64,000 nt of DNA from Paramecium pentaurelia (lineage: Eukaryota; Ciliophora; Oligohymenophorea; Peniculida; Parameciidae). Below, piece after piece: positions 1 through 11,901 of this stretch; position 1 is the stretch's first letter; each line of letters opens with the position of its first letter. Position numbers and translations under genes: made by a program. Below the pieces are notes generated by a model that worked only from the letters and a program-made list of their open reading frames with translations, did not search any database and was not told the origin of the DNA. The stretch covers positions 68,144 to 132,143 of the forward strand of contig CAJJDO010000140.1 of assembly GCA_905183005.1 (NCBI GenBank). The letters run 5' to 3'.

Positions 1-1408
1 TAAATGTTTATTGATAAAAATTAAAGTTGTTTAGATTTCTCCACTATTTTAATGGATAATTTAACTGAAGATTATTAATTTAATAGGTTTAATCCATCTA
101 TTTACAATGAATAATTTGGTGGATATGTATGGGAGTTGAATTTAGGATCCAAAGAAGAATTTAATTAAAATATTGAATTACTATTTTAATAGAATTGGGT
201 TAAATATAATATTAAGTAATCTAAATTTATATTAAATTATTTCAATTCTCCAACGAATAGACTTATTTAAGTGGTTATTACAACTATTTACTTATTTAAT
301 GATGTAGCAACTTATATTAATTTAGATGTTATTAAATTATAATACTATTACCTTAGATTCATTTGATCTTAGCAAAACTTCAGAAACTGAAGATTTTTAT
401 GATGAAATTATATTTTATTTATCCATTCTATTATTATCATCATCATTACTAGGTAAGGACAATATAATAAATTATAGATTTCTTTGCAATATATTTAAAG
501 ACATCTGACAACCCTTTTATTTTCTTATATCAATCCTATACTGATTTAAAAAACAAATAAAAAAAGTTATAATCTAGAAAAAAAGAATTGTCAAGTGTAG
601 AATAATAAGAATTACAATAGAAAGAACTAATAATTGGAGATTATTTTATAATGAAAATATCTGTTGTTTATCTTGTAATTAAAATTCCTTTAATATTTGA
701 CTTTGTTTGTACAATTTAGAAATATATTAGATATATTATCAAATATAGCCATAATAATAAGAGGAACAATATAAGAAGTATATATGAATGCTTTAAATGA
801 TATTTAAATAAATTCAAATGAATTTTAAGATGCATCTTAATTAATTGTTCCAGCATTTTTGTTGAGAATATTTACAGGAGTTTTGATTATATTTTTGATG
901 GCTTCAATAATTAGATTTTTAGGTAATTGGAGTCCATATCTAAAATGTTATGGTTTAGTGATGATAAGAGTAAACTATTTGATCATCATATTAGTTCAAT
1001 AAATAATCTTCATTTTTATTATTAGTTCTCATATTTATTATTAGTATCAGTGCAATGTCATGGTCTATAACAATTTAAGGAAAGATAATAGGATAAGATA
1101 ATTTCTTCTATGATTTCCTTGGTTTATTACGTTGTACTTTAAAATACGGTATGCATAATGACATAGGAGATTAAGGACTGGAAAATAATTATTAAAAAGA
1201 AATTAGTTATTCTTTTGAAACTAGATATGTATTTAAGATCTTTAAAATTAAGCTATAATATTTGATAATTTTAGTTATAACTTTTATAATGATTCCAATA
1301 TTCATCTCCTTAATGACTTAACAAGTTCACAACACTAAAGTAGAAGCAAAATAAAAAATGATAGAGATGGAAAAAGAGAAAGAAGAAAATAAGTAAAAAT
1401 AAAAATGA
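1..1408 (+). CDS. Polycystin-like cation channel, 3' part only
   Basis: The gene runs off the left edge and ends at TGA 1406-1408. Introns fit at 304-325, 453-477 and 970-994; the joint near 650-720 was not resolved. The first exon reads GGYVWELNLGSKEEF, then QQNWVKYN, then FNSPTNRL, which matches the extracellular polycystin (PKD2) domain before its second membrane helix. Several hydrophobic helices follow, including FLLRIFTGVLIIFLMASIIRF and a last helix LIILVITFIMIPIFISLM. The tail is a charged, Lys/Glu-rich cytoplasmic segment. Such channels are often ciliary. The pore region (near YGMHNDIGDQ) is not textbook polycystin, so a related channel family (TRPML or IP3R-like) cannot be excluded. 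Confidence 0.6.
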
Positions 1409-1504
1409 ATTTTACTCTATATTTTAAAAGTATACATTAAAAGTCTACAAAAATAATCTAAAAAAATATAATTTTTTTCATAATTTTTTAAACAATATCT
1501 AATT

Positions 1505-2730
1505 TCATTCCCATACTATAATGCCTTATTATACTTAAATCTAAGGATATTTATCAAATTTAATATGAGCATTTCTTTTATCCTTTTAAAATTCTTTGAT
1601 CAAATACTATAATTAATTATTAAATAGAGTATTTATCATTTATTTATTATCCTTAAGTAAATTTAGAATTATTTTCTAAGCAATTTTCTTGTTACATAGA
1701 CAAAAAAATTTAGTATTACCCGATGTTATATTCTTAGTAATCATTTAGTCCAAACATTCTATATGATAATAATGAGAGCAACACAATTAAAATAAATTGT
1801 ATTTTGATAGTCTCATACAATTATTGCACCTTTAATATTAGGTTGATGATATAGTTTAAAAAATTTCATCTGAATACTCATTAGGAAGTGCAACTTCAGA
1901 AATCGGTTCAAACTGCTTGAACCTTGGTTTTTTTTGGATTCTATGAATCGTCTCAATTTCAGTTTATACGGCTTGAACTATTTGGCTTTCTACTAATTTG
2001 AGATACTAAAACTTACTTTGTTGATAAATAAAATTTCTTTATGATTTTTCTATTTCTTATTTAATAGGATAGTTATTAAGACTTATATTTTAATTTATAT
2101 TCTAGAACCTATTTAGCCTATAAATTTTTTTAATCAATCGTTATTCATTAGGTATGTCTATGACTCCTTTTGTTTATATAATAGAATTCAAGTTAATATC
2201 AGGAGTGTTTTATTCGGGTTGATGGCTATCAAGCTATCTAAAATTTTAATTAAAAATAATTAATGAATCCAAGGATTAGGTTTAAGGATTTTGATCTTTT
2301 AAAGTATTAAATCTATTAACCATTTATTTGGATCCTTCTTTGTTCTAACTATTCAATAAAATATTTGATGGAGATTTTTTTATCATGTTATGTTAATCTT
2401 CTCTTATAATTCTGGCTTGATGGTAATGATTTCTTTCTGAATAAAAATCTTGATGATTATTAAAATCCTATTTAAATAATAATAAATTTTTATTTTTACA
2501 TTTAGATGTGGATTTACTTAACTAAAATTGGGTTTCATTTTTGCTTCCTTTATTATAATTTTTTTTTTTTAAACTTCCTCTCCTGTTATTAATTTCTTAT
2601 TTTAATTGACAGGATTATTCTTAGATCTTGTTTGAAAATCTTTTAAGATATCAACTTTAAAAATGGTTCTTTTTTATAAATCTATTTCATTATCGATCTA
2701 CTCAAGTTTTTTATGATATTTTCTTTTCAT
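1505..2730 (-). CDS. Cys/His zinc-binding (RING-like) protein
   Basis: A 397-residue protein starting MKRKYHKKLEQ and ending ...GIIVWE, with one 32-nt intron near 2457-2490; spliced length is 398 whole codons. The first 250 residues are polar and Gln/Asn-rich without recognisable folds. The C-terminal third has a metal-ligand pattern: CNNC, then LCCSHYYHIEC, then CLCNKK. The order C-x2-C, C-C-x-H-x2-H-x2-C, C-x-C resembles a degenerate RING or PHD finger, so a ubiquitin-ligase or chromatin role is possible but is inference. It lies tail to tail with the channel gene at the left edge (97 bp between stops). Confidence 0.65.
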
Positions 2731-2776
2731 TAATTGAAATAAATATATAATAATTTTTATCAAAGAAATAGCAAAA

Positions 2777-3250
2777 TCAACCCATTATAAAAAGTACCTT
2801 AAAAACTTGAAACACAACTATTGCTTGATAAAACAAATAAACCCATAAAATTAGACACAATAATGTCCTTTGACAGTTAATATTAAATACAAAAAATATT
2901 CTGGAAAAAATAATAAGCAGAATAAACCAAGAATATTTTTAGTATGTTCCACTATAAATCTGAGTATATATTACATCGTTAATTTTTTTTAAAAACATCA
3001 TTATATAGAAATTTACACTAAGAAATAATGCTGTAAGAAATCCATGTTAAAATATAATTATTAGAAATGCTAAATATGCTAGCTTATTTGCAATTTTTTA
3101 TGTTTTATTTTGCCAGATAATATTTTTTGCTCCAATACAACTTAGTATTCTTCTTCCTAAACAACTATAAAAACTTAAAGGCAAAAAGGATTTTTCGGAA
3201 ATAGTAATTAAAATACAGCCATTATGAATGAAAATATGAAACATATTCAT
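2777..3250 (-). CDS. Small multi-pass membrane protein, unknown
   Basis: An intron-free frame of 157 residues, MNMFHIFIHNG to ...VLFIMG. It has about four hydrophobic segments, e.g. LAYLAFLIIIFQHGFLTALF, WFILLIIFSRIFFVF and LILWVYLFYQAIVVFQVF, with few charges between. No family was recognised. It begins 131 bp upstream of the divergent ch-TOG gene, and its stop lies 46 bp before the start of the zinc protein on the same strand. An upstream exon is possible because the start is not fixed by homology. Confidence 0.5.
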
Positions 3251-3381
3251 ATGGTGCTAATTTAATAAAATCTAATTTGTTCTCAGTAGAGTTGAAACTT
3301 TGATAGTATATATTCGGGATAGTATCGGAGACATCTATCTAAAACAATAATTTTCTTTTATTAAATTTAAATTAAAAAAAA

Positions 3382-6300
3382 ATGTCAGAAGAACAAGTTA
3401 ATGAAAATAAAGAATCTCCTGAGATTTAAAAACCGGTTGATGTACAAGAGGATCCACCTGTTGAACCAAAAATAACTCAATCTACATATGGAAATGATGA
3501 TGTACCTATTGGAAAATCTTAAAACAAATAAATGCTTGAAGAATTTCCACCTGAAGGTTTTGTCCCTAAAAAACCTGCACCTAAAAAGGCTACCAAAAAA
3601 CCAGTTCCTCCTCCTGTTGAAAATGATGAACCTAAAGTTATAATTAACCCTGATGATATTCCTATTAAATAAGCAGGAGCAAATGTAATAGATGACCAAC
3701 CTGTTGGAGGAGGCAAAAAATTTGCAATTAGTGAATATCCTGAAGGAATGGAAGGGGGAGGAGAAGATCTTTAATAGACTGTCCTCCCACTTGGTTAGCG
3801 TTTGAAGTCAAAAGCATGGAAATTAAGACAAAGTGCTTTTGAAGAAATGGCAGAACTCTTTCAAAAAGATGAATCTCTTGATGAATATTATGATGAATGG
3901 CCTAAATTAATCAATGATAATAATCCTGGAAGTTAAGAAAAAGCATTGATAGCCTTATAAATATTTATTGTAAAGTGTAATAAAAGCCAATTTGCAGCTA
4001 GATTTGATGCTAAGGAGACTATTAGAATATTAATTGATAAATGTATTGCACCAGGAAAAAAACAAATAGTCAAACTTAGTTATGAACTTTTATTTGATAT
4101 ATTTGAAAGAAGAGATAAGTAAGAGATGTTTGATGTTGTTAATGAAATGTTAAAAAATAAGGTGTAAAAAGTTTAATGTGCAGCAATTCAAAGTTTAGTT
4201 GAACTATTGCTTACATTTGGTCCAAAGAGATTGGATTATTTGAAACCTTTCTTTCCAGAAATTGAGAAATTAGCATAATCTACAGTTTCTTCAATAAAAA
4301 CTGAATGCATGAACTTTTATAAGGAAGCACATAAATGGTTAGGTGAACCAATATTAGCACCTTTTATTAAAGGATTAAAAAAATTGTAATTAGAAGAGTT
4401 AGAGAAATTCTAAAAAGAATGGCAACCTGTTCCTATGGTACCAACAAGAGGTGGAGATGCTGTAACAGTTGGATAAGGAGGTGGAAACAATAATGGATTA
4501 GATGTATATGATTTAGTTGATGCAGTTGATATATTCAATAAACATAATGAAAAATGGTGTGATAAAGTATTGGCCTAAACTAAATGGAATGAAAAATAAG
4601 CTTTATTAGATTAATTATTAAAAGAGGCAGCTACTCCTAAAATAGCTCCTGGTAATTATGTACCAATGATATCTATGATTAAAAAGTTATTAGTAGATTC
4701 TAATTAGGTTATAAATGTATGTGCTATTAAATTATGTGGAGCATTTGTTAAAGGTCTTAGAAAAAACTTTACTGCTTAAGCAAAACTCTTATTTCCTCTT
4801 TTAATAGTTAAATTAAGAGAAAAAAAAAATATTTGTTAAGAAGCTAGAGCTGCTATGGAATTATTCCATTATTCTTTATAAGTAGAAGATGTTGTTGAAG
4901 ATTTTAAGGAAGGGTTAGCTGATAAAAATCCTTAAATGAGAGCATAATGTCTTTTATTATTTGCTAAACTTGTTTAATTGAAAGGATTCCCTTAAGGAGC
5001 ACCTAAACCTAAATTTGTAGATTGTGTCAAATAATTATTGCCATTAGCAAAAAAATTAATTGAAGATAGTGTTCCAGAAGTAAGAGAGGCATCAGTACAA
5101 AGTTTAGGCACTCTTAAACCTTATTTGTCAGATTAATTAATTAATTCTTTTTATTTAGACATTGCATAATAAAAATTAAATAAAATTAATGAAATTTCAG
5201 GTCAAATTGAAGAGGAGAAAAAGAAAGAATAAATAAAAAAATAACCTTAATAAACTAAAGAATAATAATAATAAAATTCATAAATTTAGTAATCTAATAT
5301 ATAAAACAATTCAATTTAATAAGGAACTGCAAAGAAACCTCCACTTTCATAGAAGAGTAATATTGTAATTACTGAACAACCTGAATAAAGTTTAGATTAA
5401 TTAGAAGGTTTATTAAGGAGTTATGGAATTGATGATTAATTTTTTGAAAATATAAATGGTATGGCTAAATTGAAAGCAGAAGCTATTAAAATGCTTGAAA
5501 ATGAAACAGATGCCATGTAAAATCATTTTGAAGACATTTTAAATTTCTTAAGATTTAAATTAAAGGATTGGAAAGAAGCAAATCTTTCAATCAATAAAGA
5601 ACTTTTTTCTATTTTAATCTATGCTAATAATTTAGATCCTAAACCTTTTACTCAAAAATCATTTTAACCTTTATGCAAATTATTGGTTGAAAAAATGACA
5701 GATTCTAAATTCAGAGAAGACATATATATAATTTTAAAGGGATGTTGTGAATGTGTAAATCCAAAATATATTGTTTTATATTTGATTACTTAAGCTACTC
5801 CAAAGGATGACAAGGAAAGTGGTAAACCTACTATTATGCCTCCATAAAAGATTGGAGAAATAATTAATAATATTTCGAAAATCATTGATATAGTAACTAT
5901 TAAGAATGTCCCTACTAAAGAAATAATAGATTTTGGTAAAGAATAATTACAATCAACAAATGCTATTATCAAGACTTCTTGTGTAGAATTGTTCAAAACA
6001 ATTTATAAATATATTGGTTAAGAATTACTCTAATTTATATAAGATGTATAACCTCCAGTAATGAAAACCCTAAATACTGAATTTGAAAAAATATCAATAT
6101 TAAGTTCTTATGAACCAACAATCACTTTTACAGGAGATGCAGCCAAAGAATGTGGAGTGATACAATCTCAACCACTATCTTAATCAATTATGTAATCTAC
6201 AGTATCATCAATTAATGATAATTTACCTAGAGCTGACATTTCAAATTAGTTGTAATCTGTCTTAAAGAAAATGGCTGATATCTAATGGAATAAAAGGAAG

Positions 6301-9189
6301 GAAGGAATGGAAGAATTAGATAAATTATTAACACACAATAATAATAGAATTTAAATAAATGGATTAAATGATTTAATAAACATGTTAAAATAAAGATTGA
6401 GTGATAACAATAAATAATTAGTTAGACCTATAGTATAAATTGTAGGAAGAGTTGCTGAAGCCTGTGGAAAAGATTTTAAATCATCAGGGAAATAATTAAT
6501 TTCACCTTTAATTTCTATACTTAGTGATAAATAAGTATTAGTTAGATAGGATGTTGTTGCTAGTTTAGATAAATTTTGTATAGCCATAGGTATTGATTAA
6601 GTGATTTTGTAAATGCCTTCTTATTTATAGATGGAATCTATTGAATTGAAATAAGAAGTTTTATTATTTATTATGAAATATATTGAAGCATTGCTTAAAA
6701 TAGATTACAAACCATTTATTTTACCATTAATTAATTGTCTTTGTGATAGAGTGAAAGAAGTTAGATAGGCAGCAGAATAAGTTTGTGAAAGAATGGTTGA
6801 AGATGTAGGAATAGATCCATTTTTAAATTAAATGAAAGATTTAAAACCAGCTGTTGTTTAATAAGTAAAATAATTCTTTTCTAAATTTGGAATGACAGAA
6901 TTTGAAGACACTTCTAAAAGAACTGGTAAAACACCTAAGGGAAAACAATAATCATAATTGATTTAATAATAAGATATAAGAAATATGAAGAGAAATTTAA
7001 CCATAAAAGATTTACAAAATGATTAAAATACATCTCAAGAACCTAAATAAAGAAATGAAATAACTCCAAATAAATCATTACATTAAAAATCTCATAAAAC
7101 TTTACCTTAAGATAATACTCCTTTAAGATAATAAAAAGAAAAGGCAATCTTCTAAGACAACAATAGTTTAATTGCAAAAAGTTCCAGTATTAAGGAATTG
7201 AAATAACTAAGATTACAATCAGATTAAACATAATCATGGGCTAATGATTGTTTTCCAATCAGTACATTTAGTGATCTCTATGTATGTTTAAAAGAGGATC
7301 TCTACAATAATCTGATGTCATATAATTATAAGGATGTTATGAAAGGTTTATAATAATTAATGACAGTTTGGAATGATCCTGAATAAAAATCAGATATAAT
7401 TGAATTAAGTGACTTACTATTAAAATTTGTACTTGTTAAAATATATGGTTGTTCTGCAAATCAACTATTAATTAATGCCTTGATTAGTTTTTTAGATGCA
7501 TTTTTTTAAACAATCTCAAAATAAAGATATATCTTAAATGAAGTAGAATAAATTGTAACAATATCCTTATTAAGAGAGTTGATCTATGCTGGAGTTGATG
7601 TACATCCAGAATTAATATTTAATCTTTAATATGTATTCCCAGTAGAAATAATGATTAAAAAACTTTTACAATTATTTAGAATCAATCCTTAAGGCTTACA
7701 TCCATTTTTAGTTGATTAAAAAGATAGAATTGATACTTAATTATCCAATTTAATCATCTAAGGTTAATTAGTCAAATTCTTTCCTTTAGATCTATTCACA
7801 GAATACTCATAATATATCACTAAAGAATTACAAAATGAACTCATAGCCTTATTTGGAGAAAATATTATCAGACTATAAAATAAATAATAGTAGTCATATT
7901 AATAATAATAATAATAATAATAACAATAATAATAATAACCTTAATCTTAATAATAACAATATTAAACAGGAAAATAACCAATTGTCTAGGGAACTATTTA
8001 ATTATAATCAGTTAAAGATCCAAGATCACAATACTTTTTGTAAATTTTAGATTCTCTTTTAAGTTAATAAACATCTCAAAATATAGAATCTTTAATGTAA
8101 ATCAGTGATTTACTTACATAAAATATTTAATAAAATTAATAATTGTTTGTTGATAATGCTGAGGCAATTTGCAAATGTTTTCAAACTCTATTATAGAATA
8201 CTTTTACTTAAAGATAAATATACCCTGCATAATTTATATAGTTCTTTTTATAAGCATTAAACAAATTGTATTAGCTAAAGCCTTATGTAAATTAATTACC
8301 ATATGAATTATTATGTGGATTCACTGAAGAGATTATGCTTAGACTATTATTAGAAGATGAAATAAAAACTCAATAAGAAAATGGTGATGCTATTAAGCAA
8401 CTTAATTCTACCATTCTTAGGATCTTAGAAAACACTAGCTAAGATATTATGTTTTCTATTTTATTTGATATATTAACCAAGCATAGACGTAGAAGTAATG
8501 CACAAAAAATGATAGATTTGCTTGTTAAATGCATAGCTAGGTTAACTGTCAAAATAGAGTAAAATAGTAATATTAAGATTGAATTACTGCTTCTTAAATT
8601 TCATAATTATTTAAATGAGTTCTCGCTCTATCCTAATTTTGCACTTGATGAAAAAGGAGTTAAAACTATTAAAGTTGTACTCTAATAATTAGTTAAGGTA
8701 AGAGGAGAAAGAATTTGGGAAAATTATCATCTAGTTAGTAGAAGCACTTAATAAGATCAATATCTAAATAAATGGATTTAAGCATATTTAGGTAATCCTT
8801 CTTTGTAAAATACATAACAAGAAAATAATCTTCCTGATCAAGAACTATTATAGATAGTTGAAATGTTAAGATCACCTACTTTATTAGATAGTGGGATACA
8901 AAAAATGGTAGAAAAAATTAAAAGAAACCCAAGTATAATATTTTATTTTATATAGCAATCTAATGGTAAAAGTATGTCCATGATTAATAGATTTAATTAC
9001 TTATATAGTAGTAATTGACAAATGGATAAACAGTGATTCAAGGAAATTATATGAGTAATCAACCTTCGTTATAGTATTCTTAGTTATAACAACTACCTTT
9101 ACAATAATCATAATTATAATAATCTTAACTCTCTGTTAGACCTTAGTTATAATAGTAATAATAATAATAGTAATAATAATAATAATAGT

Positions 9190-9264
<75 letters not shown>

Positions 9265-9560
9265 CAATTTTACAATAATTACCATCTTATCCAAGAACAA
9301 CAAGAGCTGCTGATCAATAGTAATAATAATAAAATGATTCATTCGGTGGTTAGTAATTCAATCAATATCTGTCAGTTAATTAATACTAAATGAATTAAAA
9401 TTAATTAGGTTAATCACAATAATAAAATGTAAAAACACCAGAATATTTAATGCAAAAATTAACTGATATGAAAAATAAAGTTCAAACTCTTGTTGGTCCA
9501 AATAATGTATAACAAGCATAAAATCCTAGATAATTTTAAAATAATCGTATGCCTTAATGA
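3382..9560 (+). CDS. XMAP215/ch-TOG/Dis1 family microtubule polymerase
   Basis: The open frame runs from ATG 3382 to TGA 9016. Removing a 23-nt intron (9011-9033, GTAATT...ACAG) bypasses that TGA and joins a Q-rich tail, giving 2,051 residues, the usual ch-TOG length. TOG HEAT arrays are seen at about residues 130-350 (RLKSKAWKLRQSAFEEM; later GLKKLQLEELEKFQKEW), 380-600, 690-900, 950-1180 and 1285-1600. A poly-Q tract lies near residues 1500-1520 and a longer one in the tail. The end (PEYLMQKLTDMKNKVQTL) resembles the short C-terminal helix of animal ch-TOG. The protein adds tubulin at microtubule plus ends and at basal bodies or spindles. Confidence 0.9.
7897..7943 (+). repeat. TAA/CAA trinucleotide repeat coding poly-Gln
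   Basis: A run of TAA codons with a few CAA lies inside the ch-TOG gene. In the ciliate code it encodes polyglutamine. In the standard code it would look like a string of stops. Confidence 0.9.
9150..9264 (+). repeat. (TAA)n microsatellite coding poly-Gln
   Basis: About 115 bp of nearly pure TAA, broken by TAG and TTA, in the last exon of the ch-TOG gene. It stays in the Gln frame and is likely to vary in length between strains. Confidence 0.9.
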
Positions 9561-9653
9561 ATATCTATTATATTAAATAATTCATTATTCTAATGTTTAC
9601 ATTGGCTATTTTATTCTAAAAATTTCTAATACCAACAATTTAATCGTTAAAAA

Positions 9654-10192
9654 ATGAAAAATTAATATATTCCTTCTCCTTATACTTGCTTAATAACAAT
9701 TGTAAAAGCTTTTTTCTAGTAAAAATAAATAGATTAAATTTATTAATATTGATAAAATAAGGAAAAATAAAAAAATTGTAATTAAAGTTGTGATTTACAA
9801 GATTATTATAATCTAACTGATAATTCTTTTTCTATTTTGATAACAACATTATTTAATCCCCTTTAATATTAGATCCAGAATTAAATAAAGTATAATGAAT
9901 AGATTATTCTACACTAATCTTAAGATATGAATTTGCTACAGTTTTAGAATTATAATTCATGACATTACTAATTGAGATTTTGAAGTAAGTTAAAATAACT
10001 GGAATGATATATAATTTTAACAATTAATTTTAAGTAAACAAACAAATAGTTTAAATTGAATAATTTTTGAAAGAAGTCATCAATAAATTATTGGCAACCT
10101 TAAAATCGTAATTACAAAATAATCACTATATAAATAATCCAATTTTTTAGATAAGAGAAATTGAAATTAATAATATTGACAGAAGTAAATGA
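9654..10192 (+). pseudogene. Decayed protein-coding remnant, family unknown
   Basis: Several coding-looking stretches lie in succession but in different frames: KNCNQSCDLQDYYNLTDNSF, then IIQSPLILDPELNKVQ followed by an in-frame TGA, then IDYSTLILRYEFATVLELQF running on to ...IREIEINNIDRSK and a TGA at 10190. No GT-AG intron joins them. The TGA sits where a tryptophan codon would keep the frame open. This looks like a gene that has gathered frameshifts and a stop, though sequencing errors could mimic it. No family was recognised. Confidence 0.4.
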
Positions 10193-10602
10193 ATGTTCAA
10201 ATTAAATAATCAGACTATATTTAATAATATGTTTCATATTTATTTCACTTTTAATAATAATTGTAATAATCTTTAAACTAAATTATTAATAGATATTTTG
10301 ATTAAATATTTATTTGATTACTTTATTTGAAATCTAAAAAATGATTTTTGAATTAATAAATAGAAGTATAATAAAAAATGCTTGTATTCTTTTAATTTTT
10401 ACTTTCTTAATATTTTTTAAATTTTAATAAAATTAAAAGAACTTCTTAATCTTTTTAATTTTAAATGTTATAGATTTATTATTTTCGAAATTATAAACTG
10501 TTTTTGGATGTTTATTTGTAAAGTAAAGTATTTATACAAAAGAAAAAAAGATGAATTTTAAGGAATGATTATAATTATTAAAATAAAAATAACAGCTTAA
10601 TT
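10193..10602. other. Intergenic, very AT-rich, nothing recognised
   Basis: About 410 bp dominated by TTTAAT-type runs, with frequent TGA in all frames on both strands. Confidence 0.5.
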
Positions 10603-11436
10603 ATGACTTAAAATCTACAGGACTATGCTTAATAACTAGTGAATATCTCAATATCTGATGATGAAGATATAATCGATTGTTCACCTATGAGATAATCTAA
10701 TTTTTAAAATGTTATTACATAAGGTTAACCCTCTGGCAAAAAATCATTAGCAGCTTCTATCAAACCAAAATCTACTGCTTCAAAAACAACTAAAAGTATG
10801 ATAACCTAGTATGATTTAAGAATCAATTGGAACTAAATCAACAAAGGATAAAGCTAAAGAAATGAAAGAGCAATTTGAGGAATAAGCTAAATAACTAAAA
10901 TGGTATTAAGAAGAGTATTAAAGATTGAAAGATTAAAAGAAATAATTAAAGGAAGAGAAAACCCAATATGTATTTATTATATTTATAAACAATAGCTTCT
11001 AACGATCAATACTTGTAAAACAAAGTTAGAATAGAGTGTAGGAAATGAAAAGAAACTTCATTAATAATTGAATGAATAGATGAATGTTACAAGATAAGCA
11101 TTAAAATAAGCAAGTGATGCCTAAATAAATCTAGAATAGAATAAATAAAATTACTTATAATAATAATAGATGGATGATTTAGTCAAATAGAGATAAAAAG
11201 AGGAATTAGAATATTAATATTAAAAGAAACTTGATCAATCAGTTAAATAAGCAATTACTGATGCTGAGAGTAAATATGAATTGAGAATTCATTAAATGAA
11301 TAAGGAACTAGATATTTTGAGATAAGAAAATATTGAACTACATAAAAAACTAATGTAAAACGAAACAAATAAAAAACATATTTATGTATAAAGCGAATTA
11401 GATTAGTTGAAAACTAAATACTTGACTACAAAATGA
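10603..11436 (+). CDS. Coiled-coil protein
   Basis: 260 residues from three exons. Introns are 10796-10820 (25 nt, ending AAG) and 10970-10995 (26 nt); the spliced length is a whole number of codons. The N-terminus (SISDDEDIIDCSP) is acidic and Ser-rich. From about residue 75 the protein is a continuous heptad-like Gln/Lys/Glu coiled coil, ending HIYVQSELDQLKTKYLTTK. No catalytic motif and no family assigned; a cytoskeletal or scaffold role is inference only. Confidence 0.7.
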
Positions 11437-11901
11437 TGATTGATATTTATTAGCTATTATTATTTAAACATTAAATTCTTGATGGAAATATATATATATT
11501 ATTGTTTTTTTAATATTGACAAATTAAAATTAATAATGTTTATATTAATAAATAAAAAATATATGAATTTATATCAATGCAGGAGCAATTAAATATTCTT
11601 CTAATAGAGTTCATTGATATATTGATAGAATAAGAGAAAGAAGTATTGTATTTAAAAAAATTTGATAATTGAGTGTGAATTGAATATTGGAAATTTATTG
11701 AAATAATACAATAAGTTAATTTAGTTAATTTATTTCTATTAAGAGTAGAATAAGTGACTAGTAAATAGATTATGATTTCGATTTGATTGATATAAATAGG
11801 TTAGCCTTATTAAACTCATTTTCTTATTCATCAGAGTATTTTATTAAATGTATTAGTTGAGGATTCAAATATTATTATAATAATTATTTGTATCCATAAT
11901 C
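11437..11901. other. Intergenic spacer, nothing recognised
   Basis: Between two gene 3' ends (coiled-coil gene on plus, kinesin on minus). AT-rich; only a 32-codon chance frame near 11578 was seen. Confidence 0.5.

Noticed and set aside
8966..8990. 25-nt intron GTAAAAGTATGTCCATGATTAATAG in the ch-TOG gene.
   Set aside because: It has good splice ends but throws the gene into a frame that does not join the Q-rich tail; the 23-nt intron at 9011-9033 does.
9136..9342. Minus-strand poly-Ile ORF over the TAA repeat.
   Set aside because: It is the reverse reading of the poly-Gln microsatellite in the ch-TOG tail.
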